Shown here: piece after piece, positions 1 to 8,938 of the stretch
How positions within the stretch are numbered: position 1 is the first letter of the stretch
Layout: each line of letters starts with the position of its first letter
Assembly: GCF_900618535.1 (NCBI RefSeq)
Contig: NZ_UYJA01000002.1
Location: 434,001-498,000 of the forward strand
Length of the DNA: 64,000 nt
Direction: 5' to 3'
Source: Pseudomonas bubulae
GTDB lineage: Bacteria; Pseudomonadota; Gammaproteobacteria; Pseudomonadales; Pseudomonadaceae
The notes under the pieces: model-generated
What the model saw: only the letters and a program-made list of their open reading frames with translations
Databases searched by the model: none
Told to the model about the DNA's origin: nothing
Made by a program: the position numbers and the translations under genes

Positions 1-396
1 ATCCCCCGTTTAAATGTTGTCGAAAATGTAGCCTTGCCGCTTCGCTATCACGGGGTTGACCGCGGGCAATCTCTGGAACGGGCGATGCTGATGTTGCAAC
101 GGGTCGGGATGGCTCATCGCGCAGGCTACAAGCCTGCCGATCTGTCGGGAGGGCAAAAGCAACGCGTCGCTATTGCCCGGGCTCTGGTGGGGCAGCCATC
201 CCTGATACTGGCTGACGAGCCGACCGGCAGCCTGGATGGCCAGACGGCCAGTGAAATTCTCGAGCTGTTGCTGTCGATCCAGAAAGAACAAGGCGTCACA
301 TTATTGATTGTTACCCACGACCCACTGGTTGCAGGCCTTATGCGCAGGCAAGTCCGTGTATGTAACGGGCGGGTTGAGGAGGCGGGCAAGTGCTAG
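1..396 (+). CDS. ABC transporter ATP-binding subunit, 5'-truncated by the window edge
   Basis: The reading frame is open from base 1 and its true start lies outside the window; 131 residues are visible. It is the C-terminal half of an ABC ATPase of the MacB/LolD type. Visible motifs are the signature LSGGQKQRVAIARAL, Walker B with catalytic Glu and D-loop (LILADEPTGSLD), and the H-loop (LLIVTHD). Walker A is missing because it would be upstream. The stop overlaps the GTG start of the next gene by 7 bases, so the two are translationally coupled. It is inferred to power the permease, outer membrane protein and adaptor that follow. The substrate cannot be told from the sequence. Confidence 0.9.
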   Translation: MPRLNVVENVALPLRYHGVDRGQSLERAMLMLQRVGMAHRAGYKPADLSGGQKQRVAIARALVGQPSLILADEPTGSLDGQTASEILELLLSIQKEQGVTLLIVTHDPLVAGLMRRQVRVCNGRVEEAGKC

Positions 397-1595
397 CCCT
401 GATGACTTTCCTGCCTCCATCACTGCTGCAAGTGGGCGCAGATGCAGCAGACAGTTTTCGCACGCTGGGCAAGCGCTCGATTCTCGCCTTGTTAGGCATC
501 GTGATAGGTAGCGCCTCGATTATCGCAGTCATCAATATCGGGCATAACGCACGGCAGGAGGTCGCAAGTGTCTTCCACAACATGGGCGTCGATACATTTG
601 CGGTGAGTTTCTCTGTCAAGCAAGGGCGGCAAGCGTCACCTCTCTCTATCGAGGCTGCAACATTCAGGAAGTTGGTCCTGGAAGGTCTGTTGATCGCTCC
701 TGCAGCGATAGTGCCTGCCCAGGCCGGATTTAACCACCGGACTATCAATATCCGCCTGGTAGGAACCGAGCCTTCCCTGTTAGACGTGATGAAACTGTCG
801 TTAGCGTATGGGCGGTTTTTGCATCCCTTTGATCAGGACGAAAATGTGGTTGTGCTTGGTCACGATATCGCAACCTCACTGAGCAGCGATGGAACTCTGA
901 TCAAGACCGGTGACTGGCTCAAAATCAATAACTACCTGTTTAGGGTTATCGGTGTATTGCAATCTCGAACGCACTCACTGATCAGTCCGGTCTCCGCCGA
1001 TCTTTCAGTTTTTGTACCGTTGCAGGCCATGAATCGTGTGGCAAGCGAGGCCAGAATAGATGATTTGGTTGCGCGTATCCCCCTTCACAAAAAAAGTGAA
1101 AACGTAGCCTCGACCTTCGGTGAAATGCTGACCCGTACTTTCAAGTCCCGAGACATTGAGGTGGTTACACCTGTGCAAATGATCGAGGGGATGAATAGCC
1201 AGAATCGCACTTTCCATTACCTCTTGATGGCCTTGGGGGTCATCACGCTGGTAGGCGGCGGAGTGGCGGTGATGAACGTTATGTATATGAACGTTTCTGA
1301 GCGCCGTAGTGAAATAGGTTTACGTATGGCAATGGGTGCCCGCCGTCAGGACATTCGCAATTTGTTTCTGATCGAAGCCGCTGCGCTTAGCGTTTTAGGG
1401 GCTGTGTTGGGCGCTGGGCTGGGCATGGCACTGGCTTACATTTATGCCCAAGTATCGGGTTGGGCGTTCGCCATGGCATTCAGCGCCATCCCCTTGGGCG
1501 TCACAAGCACGGTTTTGGTCGGCGTGTTCTTTGGTTTGAAACCTGCCATTACGGCTTCTCGCCTGACTCCGGTGGAGGCCCTGCGTGATTATTAA
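390..1595 (+). CDS. MacB/FtsX-family ABC transporter permease
   Basis: This 401-residue protein has the MacB topology without a fused ATPase: one N-terminal membrane segment (about 29-50), a long periplasmic MacB-PCD-like domain (about 51-270), then three membrane segments (about 277-300, 326-352, 361-383). The conserved FtsX motif ERRSEIGLRMAMGARRQDI follows the second segment. GTG start at 390 overlaps the end of the ATPase gene. Such permeases work as mechanotransmitters that push periplasmic substrates through a TolC-like duct rather than pumping across the inner membrane. With its neighbours it forms a complete tripartite exporter for a peptide, lipopeptide or similar molecule (inference). 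Confidence 0.87.
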   Translation: MLALMTFLPPSLLQVGADAADSFRTLGKRSILALLGIVIGSASIIAVINIGHNARQEVASVFHNMGVDTFAVSFSVKQGRQASPLSIEAATFRKLVLEGLLIAPAAIVPAQAGFNHRTINIRLVGTEPSLLDVMKLSLAYGRFLHPFDQDENVVVLGHDIATSLSSDGTLIKTGDWLKINNYLFRVIGVLQSRTHSLISPVSADLSVFVPLQAMNRVASEARIDDLVARIPLHKKSENVASTFGEMLTRTFKSRDIEVVTPVQMIEGMNSQNRTFHYLLMALGVITLVGGGVAVMNVMYMNVSERRSEIGLRMAMGARRQDIRNLFLIEAAALSVLGAVLGAGLGMALAYIYAQVSGWAFAMAFSAIPLGVTSTVLVGVFFGLKPAITASRLTPVEALRDY

Positions 1596-3051
1596 AACAG
1601 GACTGATTCTGGCCGTGGTGTGCGGTGTGGCGATGCAATCCTTGGTGGCATCTGCGCAAACAGACGTGCCGGCCCCTAATGCTCCCCCCACAGCCTTGAT
1701 GAGTCAGCACTCGATTGATTTGTCGTTGGTCGAAGCAGTGTCTCTGGGCTTGCGCCGCAACTACAACATACGCAGCCTTAAACTTCAGCGCGTGCGAGAG
1801 AAGTTCGACTTGTTTGTCGCTGATGACATGTTTAACCCCAAGCTCAAGCTCATTGGCACTCACAAACTTTCCAAAGGGAGCGTGGACAGCAGTCGTGCAA
1901 CAGGTATTGGGCCTTCGGTGAGCCTGCTGGGTGAGTATGGGAGCAACGTGGAATTGAGCTGGAACCAGGAGTTCAATGCCACGAGAAACTCGGGTGATTT
2001 GAGCAGTAATGGCCTCGCGTTGACCTTGACTCAACCCTTGCTTCGGGGGGCGGGTAAAAACGTCACAACTGCGCCCTTGCGCTTGGCGAAATTGGCTGAG
2101 CAAGTCAACCAGCTTAATTTGAAAGCCAGTGTGTCCCAAACCATTTACGAAATCATTGCGGCTTATCGCGTACTGCTTAAAACCCAGAATCAGGTGACGA
2201 TCGCCACGCAGGCGCTGGAACGGGCAGTCGCTTTGCTCAAGGTCAACAAGCAACTGATCACAGCAGGACGAGTAGCCGAGTTTGATGTTGTGCAGATCGA
2301 GGCGGATATCGCGAGTCAGGAGCTGGCGGTGGAAGATGCAAAGAATCAGTTGGAGGCGAGCCGCTTGTTGCTGCTCAAGCTTTTGGCGCTTGACCTATCA
2401 ACGCCCGTGCGCGCCAGTGACAGCTTGCGAGTGACCCGGCTTGAACTGGATCAGGCGACGGCATTTAAAGTGGCACAGGCCAAGCAACCCCAGTACTTGA
2501 GCACGATTGTGCAGAGCGAACAGGCCTCGATCAACCTGCTGCTTGCCAAAGACAAGGTCCGTTGGGATTTTTCTTTGGTGGCGGGTGCCTCTCAGCAGCG
2601 CGATCAACACAGCCTCAACGGTTCTGCCAGGGCCTGGGACACTTACGCGGGGCTCAAACTGGAAATTCCCATCAATGATCTCAGTACTCGCCAGGGCAAG
2701 GTCCATGCCCAGACAGCGTTGGAACAACAGCAATTGCTGCTGGAGGAGGCTCGGGTTGATTTGCAGCGCCAGACTACTGACGCAGTACGTAGCCTGAATA
2801 CCCAGTGGCGTCAGCTTGAAATTTCCCAGCGGGTGATGGACCTGTCCAGGCGCAAGCTGGCGATAGAGAACGACAAATTGAACGCAGGCCGATCCAGCAA
2901 CTTTCAGATCATCAGTTTTGAGTCAGACCTGCGGGCCGCTGAGGAAGCGAACTTGAGCGCAAAAATTTCATATCTGGATGCCAGGTCCCAGTTGGATGTG
3001 CTGTTGGGCGTAATGTTGGAGAGTTGGGAGATCTCACTTGAGAGTTTTTGA
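1585..3051 (+). CDS. TolC-family outer membrane efflux protein
   Basis: The 488-residue product has a cleavable signal peptide (hydrophobic 5-24, likely cut after ASA) and two halves rich in long helices with the internal-duplication pattern of the outer membrane efflux family. An example is the helix around VTIATQALERAVALL followed by AGRVAEFDVVQIEADIA; the second half repeats the ARVDLQRQTTDAV type of helix. The GTG start at 1585 lies 11 bases inside the permease gene. It has no lipobox, unlike the NodT-type protein at 10465. It is expected to form the outer membrane duct of the exporter encoded by this operon. Confidence 0.85.
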   Translation: MIIKTGLILAVVCGVAMQSLVASAQTDVPAPNAPPTALMSQHSIDLSLVEAVSLGLRRNYNIRSLKLQRVREKFDLFVADDMFNPKLKLIGTHKLSKGSVDSSRATGIGPSVSLLGEYGSNVELSWNQEFNATRNSGDLSSNGLALTLTQPLLRGAGKNVTTAPLRLAKLAEQVNQLNLKASVSQTIYEIIAAYRVLLKTQNQVTIATQALERAVALLKVNKQLITAGRVAEFDVVQIEADIASQELAVEDAKNQLEASRLLLLKLLALDLSTPVRASDSLRVTRLELDQATAFKVAQAKQPQYLSTIVQSEQASINLLLAKDKVRWDFSLVAGASQQRDQHSLNGSARAWDTYAGLKLEIPINDLSTRQGKVHAQTALEQQQLLLEEARVDLQRQTTDAVRSLNTQWRQLEISQRVMDLSRRKLAIENDKLNAGRSSNFQIISFESDLRAAEEANLSAKISYLDARSQLDVLLGVMLESWEISLESF

Positions 3052-4303
3052 CAGAATCCAGGCTTCGAAGAGGCGTTGGAAATTTCTCGCAGCGGGAGTG
3101 CTGGTATTGAGCTTGATACTGGTATTTATCGTACCCGAAGCCCCGCACGGCACTGACTCCTGGGTAGCGGTTAACAGTCGGAACCTGGAGCATGAAATCG
3201 GGCTGGTGGGTAAAGTTGAGCCGGTTGAGACAGCCATTCTCACGGCGCCTTTTGAAGGTTTTGCCTTGGACAACAATTTGAGTCCAGGTATGTATGTTGA
3301 AGAGGGGCAGGCTCTGTTGACCCTCGATACCAGGTTGCAGGAAGTCAAAGTAAGGGACGCTTTGGCCAGCAAGTTGAAAGCGCAGCAGACTGCTGCAGCG
3401 TTTCGCGTTTGGGATACGGGCTCGGGAGTGAGGCAAGCCAGGCAGGCGCTAAGACTGGCCGAGCTGGCCATGCAGAGGCTTGACCTTGAGCTTGCCCAGG
3501 TCAAGACGCTTTATCAGAGCGGCATTGTATCTCGCAACGAGCGAGATACCTTGAAGCAACAACGTGACCAACAATTGCTTGAGGTGACCTCAGCCAAAGC
3601 ACAGCTCAAAGACATGCTGGCTGTTGGCAAGGGCGAGGGCAAAGTCATAGCTGATATGGAATACCAGAATGCATCCATTGCTCATGAGCGGCTAAACACG
3701 ATGCTGGAGCAAAAGACGATCCATGCCCCGTTTCCGGGAGTAGTGCTATCCATTGGCGCACCCCAATCGTCAGGGGGCGAGCCGGGGTCTCTTCACAAAG
3801 GAGCGTCTTTGGCCCAAGGCCAACAAATACTCAAGTTGGCCAACATATCTGGGCTTAAGGTCGTCACCCAGGTGTTGGAGTCAGACGTCAACAAGTTCTC
3901 CCTGAATCAGCCAGTAGCGATCCATGGGGAGGGTTTTTCGGTGCCGAATTTAAACGGTTATGTAAGCGCCATCAGCCAGTTGGCTGTGCCGGATGATAGC
4001 AGCAGCTCAGCAAGATTCCCGATCACGATCACCGTCAATGATCCCGAGGATGGTGACCTGAAAAAGGTGAGGCTAGGTATGAGTGCGCACATGACGATCG
4101 TGACCTATAGCAATGAAAACAGCTTGGTCATTCCTCACGGTGCAGTTGAGAAGGAAGGGGACGCCTACGTCATACAGTATCGCGAGCGTCTAGACGCACC
4201 CGTGGTGCGGCGTGAGGTTACGATCGGCCAATCGACTGTCGAAGGGGTTGAGGTATTCGGTCTGGACCCTGGATTTGTTCGTGTGAAAGCAGACCCTCGG
4301 TAA
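3038..4303 (+). CDS. HlyD/MacA-type periplasmic adaptor subunit
   Basis: The 421-residue protein has an N-terminal membrane anchor (about 13-32), two lipoyl half-motifs (about 75-100 and 227-275) flanking a coiled-coil hairpin (about 105-225), and a beta-barrel/membrane-proximal region. This is the layout of membrane fusion proteins. The start is a TTG at 3038 that overlaps the stop of the TolC-like gene by 14 bases; no ATG fits near it, and three successive genes here use GTG or TTG with overlaps. It should bridge the FtsX-type permease and the TolC-like duct. It is the last gene of the operon, followed by a REP doublet. Confidence 0.85.
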   Translation: MRVFDRIQASKRRWKFLAAGVLVLSLILVFIVPEAPHGTDSWVAVNSRNLEHEIGLVGKVEPVETAILTAPFEGFALDNNLSPGMYVEEGQALLTLDTRLQEVKVRDALASKLKAQQTAAAFRVWDTGSGVRQARQALRLAELAMQRLDLELAQVKTLYQSGIVSRNERDTLKQQRDQQLLEVTSAKAQLKDMLAVGKGEGKVIADMEYQNASIAHERLNTMLEQKTIHAPFPGVVLSIGAPQSSGGEPGSLHKGASLAQGQQILKLANISGLKVVTQVLESDVNKFSLNQPVAIHGEGFSVPNLNGYVSAISQLAVPDDSSSSARFPITITVNDPEDGDLKKVRLGMSAHMTIVTYSNENSLVIPHGAVEKEGDAYVIQYRERLDAPVVRREVTIGQSTVEGVEVFGLDPGFVRVKADPR

Positions 4304-4337
4304 CTATTTACATCAGGCTTTTTGAGCGCTAAATATC

Positions 4338-4424
4338 TGTGGTAACCGGGCTTGCCCGCGATGGCCCCGCCGCAGTCGACCAGATGAGTCGAGTCGCCGG
4401 CATCGCAAGCAAGTCTGCCCCCAC
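4338..4424. repeat. REP doublet (degenerate)
   Basis: Two inverted REP-like arms, GGGCTTGCCCGCGATGG on the left and CATCGCAAGCAAG on the right, flank a variable centre. It lies between the ends of the convergent adaptor and MFS genes and resembles the other Pseudomonas REP doublets in this window, though the outer GTGGGAGC parts are worn. Confidence 0.7.
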
Positions 4425-4432
4425 CAACAGAA

Positions 4433-5779
4433 TTACGCAGTCTGCAGCTTGTTCGTCGGCAACACCGGCAGTACATTGGCAAGACCGGCTGCGATCCCGT
4501 ACGGCCGCAATACGCTGATCAACAACCCGCTCGCCAGCAGATACCCCCCGGAACAGATGACCAGCGACCAGCGCAGGGCATTGATGCCCATTAGCGGGGT
4601 CAGGTGATCACTCAGCACACCCACGGCCAATGGGCCGAAACCTGCACCGATGGCCATGATCCCGAAGTTGTAGAGGGCGATCATGGTTGCGCGGCGCTCA
4701 GGCGCCACCAGTTGGGCAATGGCGGTGTAGCTCGGTGCCATCCACCACATGCCGAACACCGACATGCCAAACATGAACACCGTTGCCTGGGGCACTTGCA
4801 GCGCACCCAGCGTCCAGGGATGACCGGCCGGGTACAGCGCGAAGGCAATCGACATCGGCAAGGCCAGCAGTGCCCCGACGATCGGCACGCCCAATTGCCA
4901 GCGGCTGTCGCGTTGGGCCAGGCAGGCGCTCAACCAGCCGCTGGACAGAGAGCCGATAATGGCCCCCGGCCCGGCCGCCAGGCCCATGATGATGCCTGCG
5001 TCCTTGAGCGTCAGCCCGTGGCTGCGTACCAGAAATGCAGTGCTCCAGATACTGAACGCATAACTGGCAAACGCCAGCAGCGCCCCGGCCAGGGCAATAC
5101 GTACAAAGGTTTTCGACGCCCAGGCCACGCGCATCACTTGCATCACGCTTTCATGGGGCACGGCTGGGCGCGACTCACGGGCTTTCTCCCATAAGCCGCG
5201 CAATGGTTCGGCAGCCGTAAACCGCAGCAATACAGCGGCAGCGATACCAGGCAGCGCCATCCAGATAAAGGCTTCGCGCCAGCCGTGGTAGTACGCGATA
5301 TAGGCGCCCAGGCTCATGCCCAGCAAGGCGCCGATGGGCGCTCCGAGCATAAATACGCTGATGGCCTTGGAGCGCTGATGGGGCGGGTAGAGGTCGGCGA
5401 TCATCGACATCGATGCTGCGCCGCTGCCCGACTCGCCCACTGCCACGCCGATGCGTGCCAGGGCCAGGGTCCAGAAGTTACTGGCAAAGCCGCAAAGCAT
5501 GGCCATCACGCTCCAGAACGCACAGCACCAGCCGATCAGGTTGCGCCGATGGCCACGGTCGGCAAAGCGCCCCAACGGGATCGCAAACAGGCAGTAGACC
5601 AGAGCAAAGGCCAGACCTGTAAGCAGGCCGATCTGGGTATCGGAAACGTGAAATTCGGCCTTGATCGGTTCAATCACAACGCCCATGACCTGACGGTCGA
5701 TCAGGCTGACCGCCGAAATCAGGAACAACACAAACAAGGTGTAATGACGGCGAAATCCGGAGATTTGGTTATTCATCAT
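4433..5779 (-). CDS. MFS transporter
   Basis: This is a 448-residue major facilitator with twelve predicted membrane segments. The loop 2-3 motif A reads GRFADRGHRRN and the N-terminal region contains SLIDRQVMGVVIEPIK, a pattern seen in spinster-like and hexuronate/aromatic-acid MFS branches. Two ATG codons stand in tandem at 5774-5779; the outer one is used here. It is last in a same-strand set with the amidase (37 bases upstream) and the porin. It is inferred to carry the amide or its hydrolysis product across the inner membrane. Confidence 0.83.
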   Translation of the reverse strand: MMNNQISGFRRHYTLFVLFLISAVSLIDRQVMGVVIEPIKAEFHVSDTQIGLLTGLAFALVYCLFAIPLGRFADRGHRRNLIGWCCAFWSVMAMLCGFASNFWTLALARIGVAVGESGSGAASMSMIADLYPPHQRSKAISVFMLGAPIGALLGMSLGAYIAYYHGWREAFIWMALPGIAAAVLLRFTAAEPLRGLWEKARESRPAVPHESVMQVMRVAWASKTFVRIALAGALLAFASYAFSIWSTAFLVRSHGLTLKDAGIIMGLAAGPGAIIGSLSSGWLSACLAQRDSRWQLGVPIVGALLALPMSIAFALYPAGHPWTLGALQVPQATVFMFGMSVFGMWWMAPSYTAIAQLVAPERRATMIALYNFGIMAIGAGFGPLAVGVLSDHLTPLMGINALRWSLVICSGGYLLASGLLISVLRPYGIAAGLANVLPVLPTNKLQTA

Positions 5780-5816
5780 TTCAATCCCATCGAGCAGTGT
5801 TCATCGGTTGAGTGGC

Positions 5817-7277
5817 TTACAGCGGTGCGCGTCGATCAGCCCAGGGGCTTGCCTGTTCGAGTTGCCCGGCCAATTGGAACAACAGGTCTTCGCGGCACCA
5901 GCCTGCACTGAACATCATGCCGATGGGCAAGCCGCTGCTGCTGGTGCCCAGCGGCACCGACATGGACGGCTGGCCACTGACATTGGCCAGTACGCTGTAG
6001 CCGATGCTGCCGATGATGCCCTGGATGTAGTGCGGGTAATCCTGATCCAGACTGGCCACTTTCAGTTCGGGAGTGATCTGCGAGGTGACCGGACTGAGCA
6101 GCAGGTCATAGTCGTCGAACAGGTGTTCCATGCGACTGCCGATCAATTCGAAACTGCGTCGGGCACGGTACAGGTTTTCGGCGGTGGCCGAAGTGGCATT
6201 GTTGACCAGATAACGGCTGACGGGCTCCAGCTCGTCAGCGTGCAACGGGCGGCCGAGGACGGTTTCGCGGTCACGCACGGCGGCCAGCAGTGCGGCTGCA
6301 CCCACGGCGCCGTGAGCGCCGTATACCTGCTGCGGGTCGACGGGCAGGGTCACGGGGTCTACCCGATGTCCGAGACCCAACAGCAGATCAACAGTAGTGT
6401 TCAAAACGCTGCGGATATCGGCGTCCAGTTCCAGGCCGGTCATGGCCTGATCGACCACGCCGATGCGCAACGAACCGGGGCTGCGCCGCACTGCCTCGCT
6501 GTAGCTTATGGCCTGTGGCGCGAGCCAGTAGGGACTGCCTTTTTCATGACCGTGGCTGACGTCCAGCAACAGTGCCGAGTCGCGCACGCTGCGTGATACC
6601 ACATGACCGCAACTGGCACCGAACCAGCCTTCGAAGGTGTCCGGGCCCTGAGGGGTGCGATAGCGCGTGGGCTTGAGGCCAAACAGGCCGCAATACGACG
6701 CCGGGATGCGAATCGAGCCGCCGCCGTCGGTGGCGTGGGCCACGGGCACGATGCCTGCGGCCACGGCTGCCGCCGCACCGCCGGATGAGCCGCCTGCGCT
6801 GTGGGCCAGACTCCACGGATTGCGCGTCTGGCCCCACAGTGAGGATTCGGTGGTGGTGGTCAGGCCGTACTCGGGACTGGTGGTCTTGCCGAAGATCAGC
6901 ATCCCGGCGGCCTCGTAGCGCTGCACGATGGTGCTGTTGCGCGTTGCCGGCGGCGTGTCGGCCAGCATTCTTGAGCCGTTGGTGGTCAGGGTGCCAGTCA
7001 GGTAAGTGTTCAAGTCCTTGAGCAGCATCGGCACCCCGGCCAGTGCTCCCAGCTGCTCGCTGCCGGCGTGGTGACGGGCCCTGAGCACGCTGTTGGCATG
7101 CTCGTCGTGGCGCATGTTGACCGCATTGACCAGCGGGTTTACCGCATCGCAGCGCGCCTGGGCGGCGCTGAGCAGCATCCGGGGGGTCAGTTCGCCGGTT
7201 TTGACCGCAGCGGCCATGGCTGTGGCGTCCAGCGCCAGATAGTCGCCGGTGGACAGTTGATAACGTTCATCGCTCAT
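5817..7277 (-). CDS. Amidase-signature family hydrolase
   Basis: The 486-residue enzyme carries the complete Ser-cisSer-Lys triad of the amidase signature family: Lys87 in LLKDLN, the cis-Ser at about 165 in SAGGSSGGAAAA, and the nucleophile Ser at about 189 in DGGGSIRIPAS. These enzymes hydrolyse carboxamides or act as GatA-like amidotransferases. There is no gatB or gatC here, so a free catabolic amidase is more likely. The neighbours (porin, MFS carrier, MocR regulator) suggest the product enters amino-group metabolism. The substrate is unknown. ATG at 7275-7277 is preceded by a purine-rich stretch. Confidence 0.85.
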   Translation of the reverse strand: MSDERYQLSTGDYLALDATAMAAAVKTGELTPRMLLSAAQARCDAVNPLVNAVNMRHDEHANSVLRARHHAGSEQLGALAGVPMLLKDLNTYLTGTLTTNGSRMLADTPPATRNSTIVQRYEAAGMLIFGKTTSPEYGLTTTTESSLWGQTRNPWSLAHSAGGSSGGAAAAVAAGIVPVAHATDGGGSIRIPASYCGLFGLKPTRYRTPQGPDTFEGWFGASCGHVVSRSVRDSALLLDVSHGHEKGSPYWLAPQAISYSEAVRRSPGSLRIGVVDQAMTGLELDADIRSVLNTTVDLLLGLGHRVDPVTLPVDPQQVYGAHGAVGAAALLAAVRDRETVLGRPLHADELEPVSRYLVNNATSATAENLYRARRSFELIGSRMEHLFDDYDLLLSPVTSQITPELKVASLDQDYPHYIQGIIGSIGYSVLANVSGQPSMSVPLGTSSSGLPIGMMFSAGWCREDLLFQLAGQLEQASPWADRRAPL

Positions 7278-7357
7278 GTTCTACGACCTCGCATTAGCAC
7301 CTGGGCCTGCGCTGCAAAGGACCAGGTGACGGGTATATACGGCTGGGGGCTGGCGCT

Positions 7358-8656
7358 TTAAAACAGGAAGTTCAGCGATTCCTGGAGCAACAGGGCATCG
7401 GAATGGATCGGCGTGAATACCGGGTTCTTGGTGTAGGTCAGACCGCTGATCAAATACACGCCGGGGATCAGGCGGGCCGCATAGGAAGCGGTTACCGCCA
7501 GGGTGTAGGGCGCCGCTTCCATGCCATAGCTCCTGGTCACGTCGCGCAGATCCTTGCTGTAGTAGCTCTTGGTCAGGCCCACGGCGGCCATGTCGGCAGG
7601 GCGGCTGGCGAACGGGCCGACATTGAAGGCACTGACCTGGAATGCCTTGTTGATGGCGTTGACCGAGTCAGGCGAGTAATCGAGTTTGCTGTCCAGATAC
7701 CAGCCGCGGGCATCGCCGTAGGGCTTGGTCACCTGGACCGTTTCGGCCAGGTATACGCCGTAGTTGTTGTCCGACTTTTCACCGGTGGTGAACTCGGTGT
7801 AATGGCTGGTGTTGTACATGGCCCCTGCGCGCAGCCACATGGCGTTGGAGCTGGCCGACGGCGCCTGTTTGTAGCCGAACTCATTGATCAGCATGGCGCG
7901 GGCATCCGGCACCTTGAGGCGCAATCCGCTGGGGTTGAGGTCGACATCCTTCTGGATGCCTGCGGGGCTGACGCTGCGGGTCAGGGCGGTGCTGTTGTAG
8001 AAGCGCAGCGACGGGTCACGCACGATCACGTTGACGGTTGGGGTCGGCTCGGTAGCCGACATGCCGACCTGAAATGGCACCACGCTGCTTGGGCCCAGGG
8101 CGGCGGTCGAGGCACTGCCCCCCAGCGCCATGCCATAGAACAGGCGCACGCCGGGTATGAAGCCGTATTCCAGTTCCAGCTGGTGATTGAAAAAGGACTG
8201 GTTGATGGCAAATACCGAGACGGTTTTGACCCGCGGGTTGGCCGGGGTGTAGGTCGAGTCCACCCAGTTGCCGGCCAGTGTCAGCTGCGCGTCATTGGCA
8301 AAACCGATGCGGGTCAGATCGTAAGTCAGGTACAGGTTGAGCGACGTGTTGTAGCTGGGGTTCTGGCCGTTATACACCTGCTTTTTCGCGTTGTTGCCCA
8401 ATACGTCATAGGTGTAACCGTTATACGAGGTGGCGGTAAAACCGATGCCATGCTCGGCCAGCTCCTTGCGCAGCCCCCACAGGTCCGGCTTGATCCGCGC
8501 GCAAATGGGCACGTTCTTGAAGGCCAGTTCGGCGCGGGTCAGCAGCTTTTCATACTGGGCACATTCGGGGGCAGCCGACGTGTCGGCTGCCAGCGCATGC
8601 TGGGTAAAAGCGAAGGCGGCAAGGCTGACGGCTAACGGATACTTTGCGTAAAACAT
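7358..8656 (-). CDS. OprB-like outer membrane porin
   Basis: The 432-residue protein has a signal peptide (MFYAKYPLAVSLAAFAF, cleavage near ALAA at about 24) and an LWGLRKELAEHGIGF segment like the N-terminus of mature OprB carbohydrate porins. Alternating beta-strand patterns fill the rest, and it ends in Phe (ESLNFLF) as BAM-assembled barrels do. It lies first in the porin-amidase-MFS set, so it is probably the outer membrane entry route for the amidase substrate. Assignment to the OprB family rests on pattern recognition only; a different porin family is possible. Confidence 0.65.
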   Translation of the reverse strand: MFYAKYPLAVSLAAFAFTQHALAADTSAAPECAQYEKLLTRAELAFKNVPICARIKPDLWGLRKELAEHGIGFTATSYNGYTYDVLGNNAKKQVYNGQNPSYNTSLNLYLTYDLTRIGFANDAQLTLAGNWVDSTYTPANPRVKTVSVFAINQSFFNHQLELEYGFIPGVRLFYGMALGGSASTAALGPSSVVPFQVGMSATEPTPTVNVIVRDPSLRFYNSTALTRSVSPAGIQKDVDLNPSGLRLKVPDARAMLINEFGYKQAPSASSNAMWLRAGAMYNTSHYTEFTTGEKSDNNYGVYLAETVQVTKPYGDARGWYLDSKLDYSPDSVNAINKAFQVSAFNVGPFASRPADMAAVGLTKSYYSKDLRDVTRSYGMEAAPYTLAVTASYAARLIPGVYLISGLTYTKNPVFTPIHSDALLLQESLNFLF

Positions 8657-8763
8657 AGTGAGAGTTTCCCATCCTTAACGTTTTGTTTTCAGGACGACGC
8701 CAAGTGCTTTGGTGGTCAGCAGTAGTACTGCATATCCGTGACCAGCGAATGGGGCCAGCGGGG

Positions 8764-8790
8764 ACTATCGATAGGGCCAGGGGCTGGTAG
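8764..8790. promoter_or_regulatory. Candidate MocR operator upstream of the porin gene
   Basis: CTATCGATAG palindrome at 8765-8774 runs into CCAGGGGCTGG, an 11-bp dyad at 8777-8787. The 13 bases TCGATAGGGCCAG (8768-8780) recur exactly at 21238-21250 in the other MocR-linked promoter. Placement about 110 bases upstream of the porin start fits a regulatory site; binding by the adjacent MocR protein is inference. Confidence 0.35.
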
Positions 8791-8816
8791 TGCGACTACC
8801 GTGCGGGAGCCGGGGT

Positions 8817-8906
8817 TGTGGGAGCCGGGCTTGGCCGCGATGGGGGCACTGCGGTGGGCCAGATGCACCGTGTTGCCTGCATCGCGAGCAAGTCCGCTCC
8901 CACAGG
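8817..8906. repeat. REP doublet
   Basis: The left arm TGTGGGAGCCGGGCTTGG and right arm GCGAGCAAGTCCGCTCCCAC are inverted copies around a variable centre. It sits between the 3' end of the MocR gene and the porin promoter. Confidence 0.85.
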
Positions 8907-8938
8907 GGCAACGCAGGCGCTGTTGTGGGGCAAATGGC

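Noticed and set aside
5808..6596. Open frames on the plus strand across the amidase gene
   Set aside because: The amidase catalytic residues are all in the minus-strand frame; the plus-strand products are low in structure-like pattern.
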